Shown: positions 1-11,695, counted from the stretch's first letter. The stretch: DNA of 64,000 bases from Lumnitzera littorea (GCA_024138015.1 JAMXBB010000001.1:93667740-93731739); one strand, 5' to 3'. Notes: a model not told the origin generated them from the letters alone. Translations and numbers: made by a program.

Positions 1-1443
1 GAATCATTAAAAGAGACAATCCAAGTGGTTAGAATTCATGGAAGGATTTTCGTATGTGATACAATATAAGAAAGCAAGTGCAAATGTGGTTGCCGATGCT
101 CTATCACGCTAGTAAACCTTGCTGACTACTTTACAGACAAAATTATTGGGATTTTCACTTATCACTGAGTATATGCTCATGAATCCTCATTTTGATCCTA
201 TTGTGAAGTAATGTAGAGATGAAGTTGCTGTTGGAGGTTATTATGTCCGAGATGATTTGCTCTTTAAGGAAAGAAGGTTGTGCATACTAAACCTATTCTA
301 CGCGTGAGCTATTAGTTAAGGAAGCTCATAGTGGTGGATTATCTGTTAGCCATCTTGAAGAGACCAAGATGGCTAATTTGTTGAAGGAAAATTTTTACTG
401 GCCTAGTTTGGCCAAGGATGTCTATAAGGTAATTAGTAGCTATGAAGTATACAAGTGAGCTAAGGGGAAAAGAGAACCTTAAGAATATATGGCCCTGCTA
501 ACACTAACTTTAACTTAAGCCAACCTTAGCATGGACTTTGTCTTGAGGTTGCACCAAACATCTAGGGGAAAAGATTTTATATTTGTTATAGTAGATTGCT
601 TTAGCAAAATGGCACACTTCATTTCATATTGTCAAACTAACGATACTTTATATATTGCTAATTAATTTTTGTAGGAAGTTCTTCGACTACATGGAGTGCC
701 GAAGACCATTGTTTTAGATTGGGATACAAAATTCTTAAGCTATTTTTGGAAGACTCTATGGAGAAAACTTGGAACCAAATTTGTATTTAGCTCTAATAAC
801 CACCCTCAGATTGATGGCTAGACTGAAGTGGTAAACATGATGCTAAGCAACTTATTCAAAGCTATCGTAGAAAAGAACTTGGGGATTGAGATCTATGTCT
901 ACCAGTTGTGGAATTCGCATACAATTGAACTATCCACAGCACTACTAGGAATACCCCATTCAAGGTCGTCTGTGGCCTTAATTCTACTATCCCCCTAGAC
1001 CTGATTGGCACCCTTGCAGCTGCTAAAGAGAGTCAATCTGGAGTTAACCAAGCCTAAGAATTGCAAGAGTGACATTAATTTATAATTAGGAAGATCGCTA
1101 AGTTCAATCAAATATAACAACAGATTGGTAGCCAAGGCCGTCGAGCTCTTTCTTTCTAGCCAAGAGACTTAGTATGTATACACCTCAACTAAGAACAATT
1201 CCTACACTTGAGATAGAGCAAGCTATCTCCCCAAGCTGATGGTCCATTCAAGGTCTTGAAGAAAGTCAACCACAACGCCTACCAAATTGAATTACCTGAT
1301 GACCATGGTATTTCCTCCACTTTCAATGTGTCTGACTTGATTCTCCACCAATCAGTCGAAGAAGACCCCGCATGTGCCCTAGAAGAGCAAGAGCCAAAGA
1401 CCACTTTAGATTTGAGGACAAATCTTTTTTATTTCTAAGTAGA
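1..1443 (+). pseudogene. CRM-like Ty3/gypsy element A: RNase H tail and integrase, decayed
   Basis: The window opens inside the pol gene of a gypsy element. Bases 1-113 encode the end of RNase H (residues resembling ANVVADALSR). The integrase follows: an N-terminal zinc-binding region near 310-470, the DDE core near 530-850 and a C-terminal segment at 1256-1438 (60 codons open) ending in a TFNVSDL-like stretch and LRTNLF, which resembles the end of CRM integrases. Two zinc-ligand cysteines read as tyrosine in a SYEVYK stretch where element B has SCKACK. A stop (TAG, 819-821) replaces the glutamine of the DGQTE motif, while the catalytic glutamate after it remains. Many other stops occur. The reading frame ends against the 3' LTR, as in CRM elements. 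The 5' part of the element lies before the window. The chromovirus identity is fairly secure; the CRM lineage is likely but unverified. Confidence 0.85.
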
Positions 1444-2325
1444 TGATAAGAATCAACCCCTTGGATCGATTACACATAGTCGAACTAGAAGACTCCAGGG
1501 ACTTACCTAAAGAATACTAATTTGAAGTCCCATCCAAGACAAGAATTCCTATCCCGACCTCTATGTTTCCTTCCTTTATCGACCTAACTACTAAGTCGTC
1601 ACCTGCATTGGGCCTATTAAATAGCTGCACTATGACAGAATATCTGAACAGACAACCCCAAGACTATCAAGTCGAAATCTCAAGCCAACCATACTAACCA
1701 CTGACATTCGACCCTAGCTCAAGTTAATTACTTTACAGCGAATGGTTGATCGAGCTCTGACCTAATCTAGATTGAGTTGGCTCCTGACTATAAGCTCTCC
1801 TTTCTTCTTTTTGTCTACTTTGTAATACATTCCTAACGTCCAGCCACCGAACTATACGTATCTTCTAGTACGACATTCCAAAAGGATCCTTTACTTTCCG
1901 TACAAAATATTCTTTGTCTCTTTTACCCTTTTTAGTATGTATTGTGTGACCTAATTGTAAGAATACCCTTTTATCTTTCCATACATTTAAAGTAACCCTA
2001 GTGGATGGGTATATAAACCCCCACTTAATTGTATGCAGACATCAATAATAAATATCAGAATTTACTCAAGTTTTCCTTCAAGCAACTCAAGTGTTCTCAT
2101 TACACTTTTTTACTCTTATCCATTCCCTTTAGTAAGGAGTAGTGGCGAGTTACCCTTTAGTTCAGACCGATGAGTCATATCCAGTTGATTATAGGATGAG
2201 TAGGATCAATTGGTGTATCATATCCAGTTAACAGTTGCTCAAACTTTGCTAGCTTTTCTTTTATTTCCTTTAGTTTTAGCTTTGTTATGGTGTTTCTCCG
2301 TACGTCCGACCCTGGAGACGCATCA
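1444..2325 (+). repeat. 3' LTR of CRM-like element A
   Basis: 882 bp beginning TGATAAGAATC and ending GACGCATCA. It matches the three other LTRs in this window along its whole length by eye. A TATA box (TATATAAAC type) lies near 2010-2018, followed by a conserved segment reading AGTAAGGAGTAGTGGCGAGT. Tat gag sequence begins directly after it, so the right edge marks an insertion junction. The matching target duplication would lie upstream of the window. Confidence 0.85.
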
Positions 2326-2640
2326 GTCTTAGTAAAGGATCGTCTAGGTCTTAAAGTTGATGATTAGGGCTTGGAAGACCAAAAACAACCCAATCTAATA
2401 CCAATGTATGATCTACATACTCCCTCAACTAAACTAATAAGGGACATCTTCATGAAGGCTCGTATATTGGGGTTGTTACTAAAACTCAAGAGGATGAAAA
2501 CTAGGTCCACACGTTATGATGATGGTAAGAATTATTAGTTACAAAAAGCTACTAAGCATGATACGAATGAGTATTTTCAATTGAAGAATACTCTAGAACA
2601 TGCTATCTAATGTGGGTACTTACATGGGTGTATCGCTAAC
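2326..2640 (+). pseudogene. Tat-lineage gypsy gag, C-terminal remnant
   Basis: Translation with stops gives the typical end of a Tat gag protein. A Y/HTP-rich start near 2416 leads to RMKT, then a degenerate zinc motif of the YCxxHxxxxHDTxxC type. Here HDT is still seen (KHDTNEYFQLKNTLEHAI), but both cysteines are lost. The gag N-terminus is missing because CRM-like element A (1-2325) sits directly upstream. Expected role: RNA packaging and particle formation. It is clearly non-functional. I infer that this segment and the pol pieces downstream belong to one element. Confidence 0.7.
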
Positions 2641-2864
2641 CTAACGAGTAGAGTTGAGCGACCTCTTTAGAGTAGAAGAACAGAGGAAGATCACCAAGGT
2701 AGTAATGATCAGGATGATCAATATTGAAATAGGGCCCCCAATGGCATCATTAATACCAAAATGGTAGGCTTACACTTGAGAATAGATCCAATTCCTCAAC
2801 CTTAAGATCTACCTTGTGCGATAAGAAGGTATATGAGGTAAGAGAAAGAGGTAGAAGATTAGCA

Positions 2865-3420
2865 GCTCAATGTCCTTTATGGATTATGACCTCGATGGTA
2901 TTGAAATCTTGTACCAAGATGTCTTGGTGATTGACACCCACATTACCAGGTTTGAGGTTTAGAAGATGGTGGACACCAAAAGCTTAACAGACATCACTTT
3001 TAAGCATGGTTATGATTGGATGAAAGAACAACTCCTAACCTAGATGAAGCCTTATCACCATGATTTGATTGGTTTCAACAACCAAGCAGTATGCCATAAA
3101 GGCATAATCATGCTTGATTTAGAGTTTGGAGATGATCACAATGTAGCTGTTCACTCAGTGGAATTTATAGTGGTAGACCATAAGTCCCTCTTCAATAAGA
3201 TCCTCGGGCGACTAAGCATGAACACCTTTGAGATGATTACATCTTCTCTACATTTGAGAGTGAAGTTCCTAACCCCTATTGGAGTTGGAATATGCCGAGG
3301 TAACTAAACCTTATCTCAAGAACTCTATACTAAAGCCTTAAAAGGACATAGTATTCTATCCTTGGAAACTGAGCCACAATAGAAGTTAGCCAACAAGAGT
3401 CTGTGCTTGGGAGAAGGTAT
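2865..3420 (+). pseudogene. Tat-lineage gypsy aspartic protease remnant
   Basis: The frame includes an 87-codon open stretch (3044-3307) containing the motif series VDHKSLFNKILGR, then a histidine-leucine-lysine-phenylalanine stretch and GVGICRG. This is a degenerate copy of the strongly conserved Tat protease C-terminus (YNAILGR, then KFPT, GVG and RGDQ-like). The active-site region reads VDTKSLTDI, so the aspartate remains but the glycine of the D-x-G motif is lost. The protease would cut the gag-pol polyprotein. It lies between the gag tail and RT in normal order. Stops occur at several places upstream of 3044. Confidence 0.75.
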
Positions 3421-3479
3421 CCAAGAGATCCAGCTTGATGTAAACACTGGGTAGACCATTCTTATTGGTGGGGAATTGC

Positions 3480-4400
3480 TAGAAGACTTGAGACAAAAGC
3501 TTATTGATCTCCTTCAAGCTAATTTGGATAGGTTCACTTGGTCATCATTTGACATGTTGGAGTTGACCCAATAATTGTGAAGCACGAACTTAAGATCAAT
3601 CCAGGAGTTAAGCCACTTAACTAGAAGAAGAGGTACTTTGCTCTAAAGATACATGTGGTGATTGAGGAAGAGGAGCAAAAGTTACTAAAAGCCGGGTTTA
3701 TCTAAGAAGAGAGATACCCAACCTGACTCACTAGTGTAGTCCTTGTGAAAAGGGTAAGGGAAGTGGCAAATTTGTATCGATTGTACTAACTTCAACAAAG
3801 TCTACCCGAAAGATTACTATTTGCTGTCAAGAATCAACCAATTGATTGATTCAACCTCATGTCAAGACATGTTCTTTTAAACTTCGATGCGTTTTTCTAG
3901 TTACAACTTGATCCTGATGACGATGAAGGATAAAGTAAACACATCCTTCCTTACAGACTTCAGTACTTATTGTTATAAGGTGATGTCCTTCAGCCTCAAG
4001 AATGATGGGGTTACTTATTAAAGGATGGTCACCGAGCTCTTCAAGTCTTAAGCGGGAGAAACATGGAAGTCTATGGATGATATGATCGTCAAGAGTAAGA
4101 GGCTCGATGACCATCTCCAAGACTTACAGGAGGCCTTCAACTAAAGGAGGAAGCATAGAATGAAATTGAACCCCCAAAAGTGTGTCTTCAAGACAGCATC
4201 CAAAAATTTTCTCAAGTATCTAGTAACTCAGCTATGCATCAAAGGTAAGCTAGAGAAGCTTAAAGCCTTAGTTGATATGAGAGCCTTTACCAATGTTAAA
4301 GAAGTGCAAAAGTTGATGTAGCACATGGCTTCACTGAGCTGCTTCATGTCCTAGAATGCAAACAAGTGCACTGAATTTTTCAAGATTTAAAAAAATATCT
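3480..4400 (+). pseudogene. Tat-lineage gypsy reverse transcriptase remnant
   Basis: Broken frames give LLKAGFI, then a lysine/valine-rich strand, NFNKVYPKDYY, INQLIDST, a degenerate palm-finger block, YCYKVMSFSLKNDGVTY, and DDMIVKSKRLDDHLQDLQEAFN followed by NPQKCVFK. These occur in the order of the RT palm, fingers and thumb. The catalytic YVDD motif is degenerate: tyrosine and valine are replaced by S and M, though the two aspartates remain (near 4072-4090). There are at least ten stops or frame changes. Role when intact: copying the element RNA into DNA in the cytoplasmic particle. Confidence 0.85.
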
Positions 4401-5290
4401 ACGAGTTTAAATGGACTCTAATGTATGAGGAAGCGTTCAAGAAGCTAAAAGAATTCCTTACCTTTTTACCAGTGCTTTTGAAGTTGACACCTGACGCTAG
4501 CAAAGACCTATTTCTATACTTGGTAGTTAGTGACTAAGCTCTTCCCTCGATCCTAATCTAAGCAAAGGAGAAGGAGCATAGCTGGTCTATTACATTAGCC
4601 ATATACTACAGGGAGTAAAACTCTGGTATTCTAAAATAGAGAAATTTTCTCTTGTAGTAATGATCTTGACTAGGCGACTCTAGTTGTACTTTAAAGCATA
4701 TCAAGTTATCATCTAGACCAACCAACTTTTGCACACCATACTCCAGATGCCAGACACCTTAGGGAAGATGATAAAGTATGCTCTCGAACTTAGTACATAT
4801 GAAATCCAAAACAAACATTAAAAAGTTTATAAGGCCTAAATCCGAGCAGACTTTGTAGCTGAATATACTAGAGAGGAACCCTTGGAAGAAGAAAATCAGA
4901 AGCCTACAAGGATACTCCACGTGGATGAGTCTTCCACCCAAGAAGGGTGCGGGGTGGGGCTAATACTTAAAGGCCCTTATGGCATAGTAATTTGCTATGC
5001 CCTTAAATTTTGATTTGATGCCAAAAACAACAAGACTAAATATGGAACCTTGATTGCAGGATTGAAGCTAGCAAAAGTGGTCGAAGCTAAGAAGTTGGAT
5101 TTTTTTTTTTAGATTCCATGCTCATGGTGCAACAAGTCAAAGGTGAATATGAGGCAAAGGGGGAAGGAATGATTAAGTACTTGGAGTTGGTCAAGTCCTT
5201 AGCCACATAGTTCACTTTATGGATTATAACGAGAATCCCTAAACTAAAAAACTCTAAAGCTGACAATCTCTCTAGATATACATCTATGGG
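4401..5290 (+). pseudogene. Tat-lineage RNase H and second (archaeal-type) RNase H remnants
   Basis: The first RNase H domain (about 4430-4850) shows PVLLKLTPDASKDLFLYL and a broken LxHTILQMPDTLGKMIKYALEL segment. The second RNase H, typical of the Tat/Ogre lineages, follows at about 4905-5290. It shows LHVDESS (first aspartate kept), GVGLILKGPYG, then NNKTKYGTLIAGLKLAK, where the usual glutamate of AEYE is lost, then DSMLMVQQVKGEYEAK and NSKADNLSR, with the last two acidic positions kept. A run of T at 5100-5111 shifts the frame. The dual RNase H layout is the best evidence for Tat assignment. Confidence 0.8.
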
Positions 5291-5299
5291 CATCCTAAA

Positions 5300-5987
5300 G
5301 CCTGTAAACAATAACAAGATTTTTGTGGAACAATTACTAAAGAGTAGTATGGATCAATCGCTTTATCAAACTCTATTGGTAGATGTCAATTTGCCTAAAC
5401 CGTGCTGGATGGACCTTATTATCCAATTCCTAAAGCATGGTACCATACTAATGGATCCTAATGAAGCTTGAAAGCTATTGTACAGGATCGCCAATTATAC
5501 TTTACTCAACGAAGCTTTATACCACTGAGTTCTTAGCTTCCCCTTACTTCGTTTTCTTTGGTTAGAAGAAAACTGCAACCTTATGGAAGAGTTACATGCA
5601 AGATTATATAGCAACCATGTCAAAGCTAAGCCTTATACATTCAAGCCTTAAGACTCAGATACTATTGGCTAATAATGAAGCAACATACGAAGCAGATGGT
5701 ATAGCAGTATGTATGGTGCTAAAAGCATTTGCTTGTCACCTATGTGCCGGGTAATAGCTTGCAACCTTTCACTAGCCTATAGTCCTTCATATATTGGGTC
5801 CTTAATGTCTTTCGTCCCTTGCTAAAAGCTATGGGAGGCAGGTAGTACAACATGGTTAGGGATTACTTCACCAAGTAGGGAGAAGTAGATGTAGTGGTGA
5901 AGATTACTGAGAAGAACATGGAAACTTCCATTATAAAAATCCATATTAACCAGATTTGGAATCCTATACATGATTATTACAGACAAC
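5300..5987 (+). pseudogene. Tat-lineage integrase, 5' half, interrupted by element B
   Basis: Linker and integrase of the same element. A 61-codon open stretch (5286-5471) covers the linker, followed by NEALYH and a leucine-rich LPLLR segment of the zinc-binding region. The catalytic core is visible as RDYFTK and, at the very end, ATT ATT ACA GAC AAC, which reads I-I-T-D-N. The next bases belong to the LTR of element B. The codons that should follow (G-P-Q-F-N-N) appear at 12549, on the far side of element B. Internal decay has removed much of the zinc domain. This junction proves nesting. Confidence 0.8.
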
Positions 5988-6840
5988 AGATAGGAATCAA
6001 CCCCTTAGATTGATTACAAGAAGTCGAGCTAGAGGACTTCTAGGGCTCACATGGAAAATACTAGCTCTAAGCCATAGCCGAAATGAGGACTCTTATCCCG
6101 ATTCGACTTCCTGCCGACCTGTCTTTCAGATTCTCACATGTGTCTACCTACCTAATAGCAAAGTCTTAATTTAGAAGACAGCCTAGAACTAGCTGAGCCG
6201 AGCTACCTACCTGACCTATTGGCGTTTGACTTCAAGACAGTTGACCTTTTTTTTAGCCAAGTTGATTGGCTCCCGATCTGATCCAAATCAGGACGCCCTT
6301 TGACTCCTAGCACTTCCTATTTCTGCCTATGTATCATACTCCTAACATACATCCATCAAGTGATACGTGCCTTTTGATACGTGCCTTTTGATACAACCTT
6401 CTAGAATAATTCTTTTTTTTTCGGACTCGATATTCTTTGTCCTTTTTATCCCTTTTTAGTACAATTAATGTAACGTAATTGTAAAATATCCTTTTGTCTT
6501 TTTATACATGTAAAATAACCTTAGTGGGCAAGTATATAAACCCTTCCACTTTCCTTGTACGCACACATTCAACTTTCAATATGGATTTACTTACTGGAGC
6601 AACCTTAGTGTTCTTATTATCATTCAACTCTTATCTATTCCCTTTAGTAAGGAGTAGTAGCGAGTAACTCTTCAATTTGAACTGATGTGTCATATCTAGG
6701 AGATTGTAGGTTAAGTAGGATCGAGTGGTGAGTCATATCCATTCGGTAGCTGCTTAGACAATGCTAGTTTCTTTTCTGTTTCCTTTTCAGTTCATTTGTT
6801 ATGGTGCTTCTTTGTGTGTATGACCCCGGAGACGCATCAA
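5988..6840 (+). repeat. 5' LTR of CRM-like element B
   Basis: 853 bp, starting (A)GATAGGAATC where sister LTRs have TGATAGG or TGATAAG, and ending GACGCATCA. A TATA box lies at about 6533-6540. It carries a private 14-bp tandem duplication (6362-6375 and 6376-6389) that its partner 3' LTR lacks. Confidence 0.88.
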
Positions 6841-6847
6841 CTTCGCT

Positions 6848-6859
6848 AGTATCAGAGTA
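6848..6859 (+). other. Primer-binding site, tRNA-iMet type (element B)
   Basis: TAGTATCAGAGT lies seven bases after the 5' LTR end. It differs at two positions from TGGTATCAGAGC, the complement of the plant initiator methionine tRNA 3' end used by many LTR retrotransposons. Confidence 0.8.
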
Positions 6860-6994
6860 CAGTTCCACAAGAGAGTGTATAAAGTTGCAGTAGAGTTTTT
6901 GTTTACCTTACTATTTGTGGCTGCTATATTCTTTCCATAGCTACTACAGTGTATTGTGTGTGTTTGTAAGTGTGGTTTCATTGATATTCTATTT

Positions 6995-7148
6995 TACTCT
7001 ATTTTCCATTGCGACAATAGAGTAATTTTGTTAGTAGTTTGTTAATCTGTTCGAAAAGGTATTACGCTATGTACTCTATTTTCCATTGCGACAATAGAGT
7101 AATTTTGTTAGTAGTTTGTTAATCTGTTCGAAAAGGTATTACGCTATG
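6995..7148 (+). repeat. Perfect 77-bp tandem duplication across the gag start
   Basis: Bases 6995-7071 and 7072-7148 are identical by eye. Each copy ends in the sequence ACGCTATG, so the putative gag ATG is present twice, at 7069 and 7146. Only the second leads into the gag frame, because 77 is not a multiple of three. Confidence 0.9.
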
Positions 7149-8400
7149 TCAGATTCAAGTGTTCAAGGAGTTATTGATAATCAAGGTAGTAGTGCTCAAC
7201 TTGGTCGTGGTCATAATGGTAGTAACATCCTAAGGTCTGTTAATGATAAGCTTGATAGACTCACAAACTTCATTGAAAGTTTATTCATCGCAATGCAAAT
7301 TAATTGGCAACAACCCTAAGGTGTACAGCAACAAAACCCATAAGATGGCGGCCTTGAGAGACATTATGTTCAAGGCAATCAAACCAATCACCTATTTCAA
7401 CCCCCTCGGGCTCGAGGAGCCACTAGACAAAGACTGGAGTTAAAGGAGATTAGGGAAGATGACGAGGAGGTAGATGTCAAAGAGTTTGGTGAAGAAGAAG
7501 TTGATTATTACCAAATACAGGGACAAGGACGCCAAGTTCCTCGAGGGATAGACAATGTTAAGGTGCAAATCCCACCCCTTGGTGAAAGTGGAGATGCAGA
7601 CGAATACTTAGAGTGAGAAGAGAAGGTCAAGAAAGTATTCGAGTGTTATGGGTATGAGGATACGGTAAAGGTCTAACTTGCTGCATTGGAATTTACTGGA
7701 TACGCCACCATATGGTGGAAGAATCTAAATGCTGCCAAAGTTAGAGATGGGAGACGAGGTGTTAAGACCGGAGACGAAATGAAAAGATTGTTAAAGGATA
7801 AATTTATGCCCCAAATGTACCTACAAGATACGTTTGCCAAGTTGTAGGAGCTTTGCTAAGGAAGCCGACCTGTCGATGACTATATTAGAAAATTCCAAAT
7901 GCTTATGATCAGAGCCGACGTGGAAGAACCAGAGGCCCGTACAACATCAAGGTTCATTTCTAAGCTTAAGTATGAGATTTGTAATATCGTAAAAGTAGAG
8001 AGATTTTATAACTTAGACGAGACCATCAAAATCGTGTAGAAGGTCGAAAGGCAGAGGAGGAATGTTCTAAGCCGACCTGAGCAAACATCCTCCCGAGCTT
8101 CCGTATTGCGCTAACCTATTCAAGCTTAGCTAATGAGGCCATACCGAGCCGAGGAAAGGAATGACTGACTTGATGAACATCGAGTAAATTAGTCTGGCCG
8201 AGCAGGACAATCGAGTCGACTCGAAGCTAGGCTGACCCTAAGAACCTATGAGAAAGGCTAGCCATCTGGACGGAAGACTAACGAGGTAAAGTGTTTTAAA
8301 TGCTTAGGTTTTAGATACATGACTACTAAATGTCCAAACCAGCGTGTCATGGTACTCTGAGGAGACATGGTAGATAGTACTGACAAGAGTGACTTCGAGG
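7146..8400 (+). pseudogene. gag of CRM-like element B
   Basis: The frame starts at ATG 7146 (MSDSSVQGV...) and continues with stops. The central capsid region reads IPPLGESGDADEYLE, ECYGYEDTVKV, TIWWKNLN, MKRLLKDKFMPQMYLQDTFAKL, then VDDYIRKFQMLMIRAD, a classic gypsy gag order (pfam Retrotrans_gag-like). A zinc knuckle lies at about 8290-8345 as CFKCLGFRYMTTKC. It has three cysteines, but the histidine of CX2CX4HX4C reads Y. TAG stops appear at 7318 and later. The product would coat the RNA genome. Confidence 0.85.
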
Positions 8401-9160
8401 AAGAAAAGAATGTTAGAGAACCTAAAGTAGAAGAGGAAGAGGGGACTTATGTCTATGCCGATCAGGGAAAAGTAATGACCCTAGTCTTGAGGCAAGTCCT
8501 GAGTTCCTTGCCGAACTTTGAGGAGGACTAGAGAGAGAATTTGTTCCACACCAAGTGTACCATCAGAGGCCAACTGTACACAATCATCGTAGATGGAGGA
8601 AGTTATACTAATATCGTTGCACATTCTTTTGTGCAAAGGTTGAGTTTGTCGACCTCAAAGCATCTTCGACCCTACAAGTTGCACTGGCTTCACAATAAGG
8701 GAGCTTTGCATGTAACTGAATAAGTGATTGTATCGTTTAATGTTGGGAACATGTATAAGGATGAAGTAGTATGCGATATCATCCTTATGGGAGCTTCACA
8801 TCTGCTGCTTAGATAACCTTAGTTGTTCGACAGACATATCTCTCATAACAGGTATAAGAACACCTATGCCTTTGTCAAGGATGGAAAGAAGATTGTGTTA
8901 CAACCCTTAACCCCATCCCAAGTAAATGAAATCCATAATCAGTTCACTCGAGCCAGTAACAAGAAAGCCTTAGTTATGAGCCAAAGAGAGCTCCAATCTG
9001 CTGAGAAGGCTGATGAACCCATGTTCTTGTTGGTTAGAAAATTGATGGAGATGAAGGAATTGCCAGATGTCCCAGAAGAAATCCGAAGATTGCTAAATGA
9101 GTTCTCCAACCTGTTTCTAAAAAAACTACCTAAAAGACTGCCACCAACACGAGGCATATA
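8401..9160 (+). pseudogene. Protease region and RT linker of element B
   Basis: After an acidic linker, the protease starts near 8541 with the active site VDGGSYTNIV (aspartate kept; the usual D-S-G reads D-G-G). GALHVTE, a stop, then SFNVGNMYKDEVVCDIILM and SHLLLR follow, matching the end of the gypsy protease fold. The linker to RT is an open 112-codon stretch (8823-9161) with DGKKIVLQPLTPSQV and PDVPEEIRRLLNEFSNLF. Stops at 8721, 8814 and 9159 break it. It is the best preserved linker in the window. Confidence 0.85.
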
Positions 9161-9830
9161 GTATTATATTGTTCTGTGGCCAGGTGCCACCCTACCGAAC
9201 CAACCTGCATACAGGATGAACCGTTAGCAAGCTGTTAAGCTGAAAAGACAGGTGGACGAACTCGTTGAGCAGGGATATGTAAAGGAGAGCATGAGCCTCT
9301 ATGCTGTACCAGCTTTGCTTGTCCTAAAAAAGGATGGTTCATGGCACATGTGCATCGATAGTCGAGCGATCAAACGAATTACTGTCAAGTATAGATACCT
9401 GATACTGAGGCTCGATGATATGTTAGACAAGCTTCATGGTGCAAAAATATTTTTAAAGATTGATATGCGAAGTGGCTACTACTAGATTTGCATGAGGTTG
9501 GGCGATGAATGGAAGATTGCCTTTAAGACTAGGTACGGACTCTACGAAAGGTTGGTTATGCCATTCGGACTAACTAATGCGCTGAGCACATTTATGAGGT
9601 TAATAAACCATGTGATGCGCCCTCTTCTTGGAAGATGTGTGGTCGTGTACTTCGATGACATATTGGTATATAGTGCTAACTTGAACAATCATGTTCAACA
9701 TCTTCACGAAGCATTTAACATTCTGTGAGTAGAGAAGTTGTATGGGAATGTAAAGAAATGCATGTTTTACTAGAAAGAGGTGATTTTTCTAGGGATTATA
9801 GTGTCAGGGGAAGAAATCTGAGCAGATAAA
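9161..9830 (+). pseudogene. Reverse transcriptase of element B
   Basis: Two open stretches (9252-9485 and 9492-9728) are separated by a single TAG (9483-9485) where other gypsy RTs have the glutamine of Y-Q-I. Motifs in order: DELVEQGYVKES, PALLVLKKDGSWHMCIDSRAI, LDDMLDKLHGAKIFLKIDMRSGYY, KTRYGLYERLVMPFGLTNA, and the catalytic YFDDILVYS with both aspartates intact (about 9650-9676). A FLGIIVSG segment follows near 9785. The catalytic core is chemically plausible apart from the stops. Confidence 0.92.
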
Positions 9831-10430
9831 GAGAAGATCCAAGCTGTTTTGGAATGGCTGGCATCAAAGAATGTCACTGAAATCCAAAGTTTTCATAACT
9901 TAGCTTCTTTCTATAGGAGATTCATTAAGGACTTCAATACAATAGTCGCCTCATTGACTGAGTTGACAAAAAAGAATGAAAGGTTCAGGTGGAATGATTG
10001 AGCTGAGCAAAGCTTTAGGGAGATCAAGGAGGGCTTACCTTAGCACCTATCCTTTTACTACCAGATTTTGATAGGCCTTTCGAATTGGAGTGCGATGCAT
10101 CGGGAGTTAGAATTGGCGCTGCCCTAATGTAAGAAAGCTAGCCCATTACTTACCATAGCAAGATATTGAATGGCCCAGCCTTAAACTATTTTGTGTACGA
10201 GAAGGAGTTGTACTCCCTTTTCCAAGCTCTTACCGTTTGACAACACTACCTACTACCACGAGAGTTTGTTATTTTCACTTACCACGAATCATTGAAGCAT
10301 CTTAGGAGTTAGAACAAACTCTCCAAGAGGCAAGCCAAATGGTTGGAATTCATGGAAGTGCTCTCGTATGTCATTTGGCATAAGAAGGGGAGTGCAAATG
10401 TAGTCGCTGACACTCTATCACGATAGCAAA
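9831..10430 (+). pseudogene. RNase H of element B
   Basis: The connection domain shows IQAVLEWLASKNVTEIQSFHNLASFYRRFI and FREIK. A frame change then occurs near 10040, after which the RNase H core (PFELECDASG-like, first aspartate at about 10090) reads in another frame. The segment ends with FVIFTYHESLKHL-like and SANVVADTLSR-like peptides spanning 10265-10425, parallel to element A's first 113 bases. It would remove the RNA strand after reverse transcription. Confidence 0.8.
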
Positions 10431-11695
10431 CTTTGCTAACCAATTTGCAGACAAAATTATTAGGATTCTCACTCATCACCGAGCAGTATGCTGTTAACCC
10501 TCACTTTGGTCCCTTTGTTGAATAGTGCCGAACGAGGGTAGTTGTTGGAGGATATTATCTTATAGACGGCTATCTATTCAAGGACCGTAGGCTATGTATT
10601 CTAAACTGCTCCATATGAGAATTGTTGGTCTAGGAAGCTTACAACAGTGGACTTTTAGGCCATTTTAGAGAGGTCAAGATCGCCGATTTGTTGAAGGAGA
10701 ACTTCTACTAGCCAGGTTTAGCTAAGGATGTCCATAAGGTAATTGGTAGTTGTAAAGCGTGTAAGCATACTAAAGGGAAGAGAGAACCCCATGGAAGGCA
10801 CATGCCTTTGTCGACGCTAACTTTACCTTGGGCCAACCTTAGTATAGACTTTATCTTGGGGTTGCTTCGAACATCTAGAGGGAAAGATTCTATTTTTGTT
10901 GTGGTGGACCGTTTCAGTGAGATGACGCCCTTCGTTCTGTGTTATTGAACTAATGATGCTCTATATATTGTTGTTTCATTTTTGTAGGAGATTGTCCTAG
11001 TACACAGAGTATTGAAGAAGATTGTCTTAGATCGGGACACAAAATTCTTGAGCTATTTTTGGAAGACCCCTTGGAGAAGACTTGGGACCAAACAGGATGC
11101 TAGGTAATCTACTTAGAGCTGTTGTAGGGAAGAACCTAAGGGATTGGGATCTGTACCTACCAATTGTGGAGTTCGCATACAACTAAATTGTTCATAGCAT
11201 TATTGGGAAGACCCCATTCGAGGTCATCTATGGCCTTAACCCTACAATTCCCCTAGATATGATAGATACCTTAGCAACTACTGAAGAAAGTCACTCTGGA
11301 GTGGATTGAGCCCAAAAATTGCATGAGCTACACCAGTTTGTCACGAGGAAGATCGCCAAGTTCAATCAGAGACAACAAGAGATTGGCAACTGAGGCCGCC
11401 GAACTATTTCTTTCCAACCAGGAGACTTAGTATGGATTCACCTCAATCAAGAGCAATTTTCACACTTAAGACAAAGCAAACAATCTCCTCGAGCCGACGA
11501 CCCATTCAAGGTCCTGAAGAAGATCAATCGTAATGCCTGCCAGATTAAGTTGCCTGATGACTATGGTGTCTCCTTTACCTCTAATGTATCCGATCTAATT
11601 CCCCATAGACCAACATAAGACCCTGTGAGAGCCCTAGAAGAACAAATAGAAATCGCTTCAAATTTGAGGACAAATCTCTTCGAACCCTAGGCAGA
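10431..11695 (+). pseudogene. Integrase of element B, catalytic glutamate region deleted
   Basis: The zinc domain (10600-10790) keeps a SCKACKHTKGKREPHG segment, including both cysteines. The core has ANLSIDFILGL and VLDRDTKF with the first two catalytic aspartates. At 11094 the sequence jumps from the codons for GTK directly to the segment that follows VVN in element A. About 56 bp are missing, including the HPQTDGQTE motif and the catalytic glutamate. The C-terminal part reads FAYN, KTPFEVIYGLNPTIPLD, then QEIGN, SFQPGDLVWI-like, and a final LPDDYGVSFTSNVSDLI and NLRTNLFEP next to the LTR. The last motif resembles the CRM integrase tail. Confidence 0.88.
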
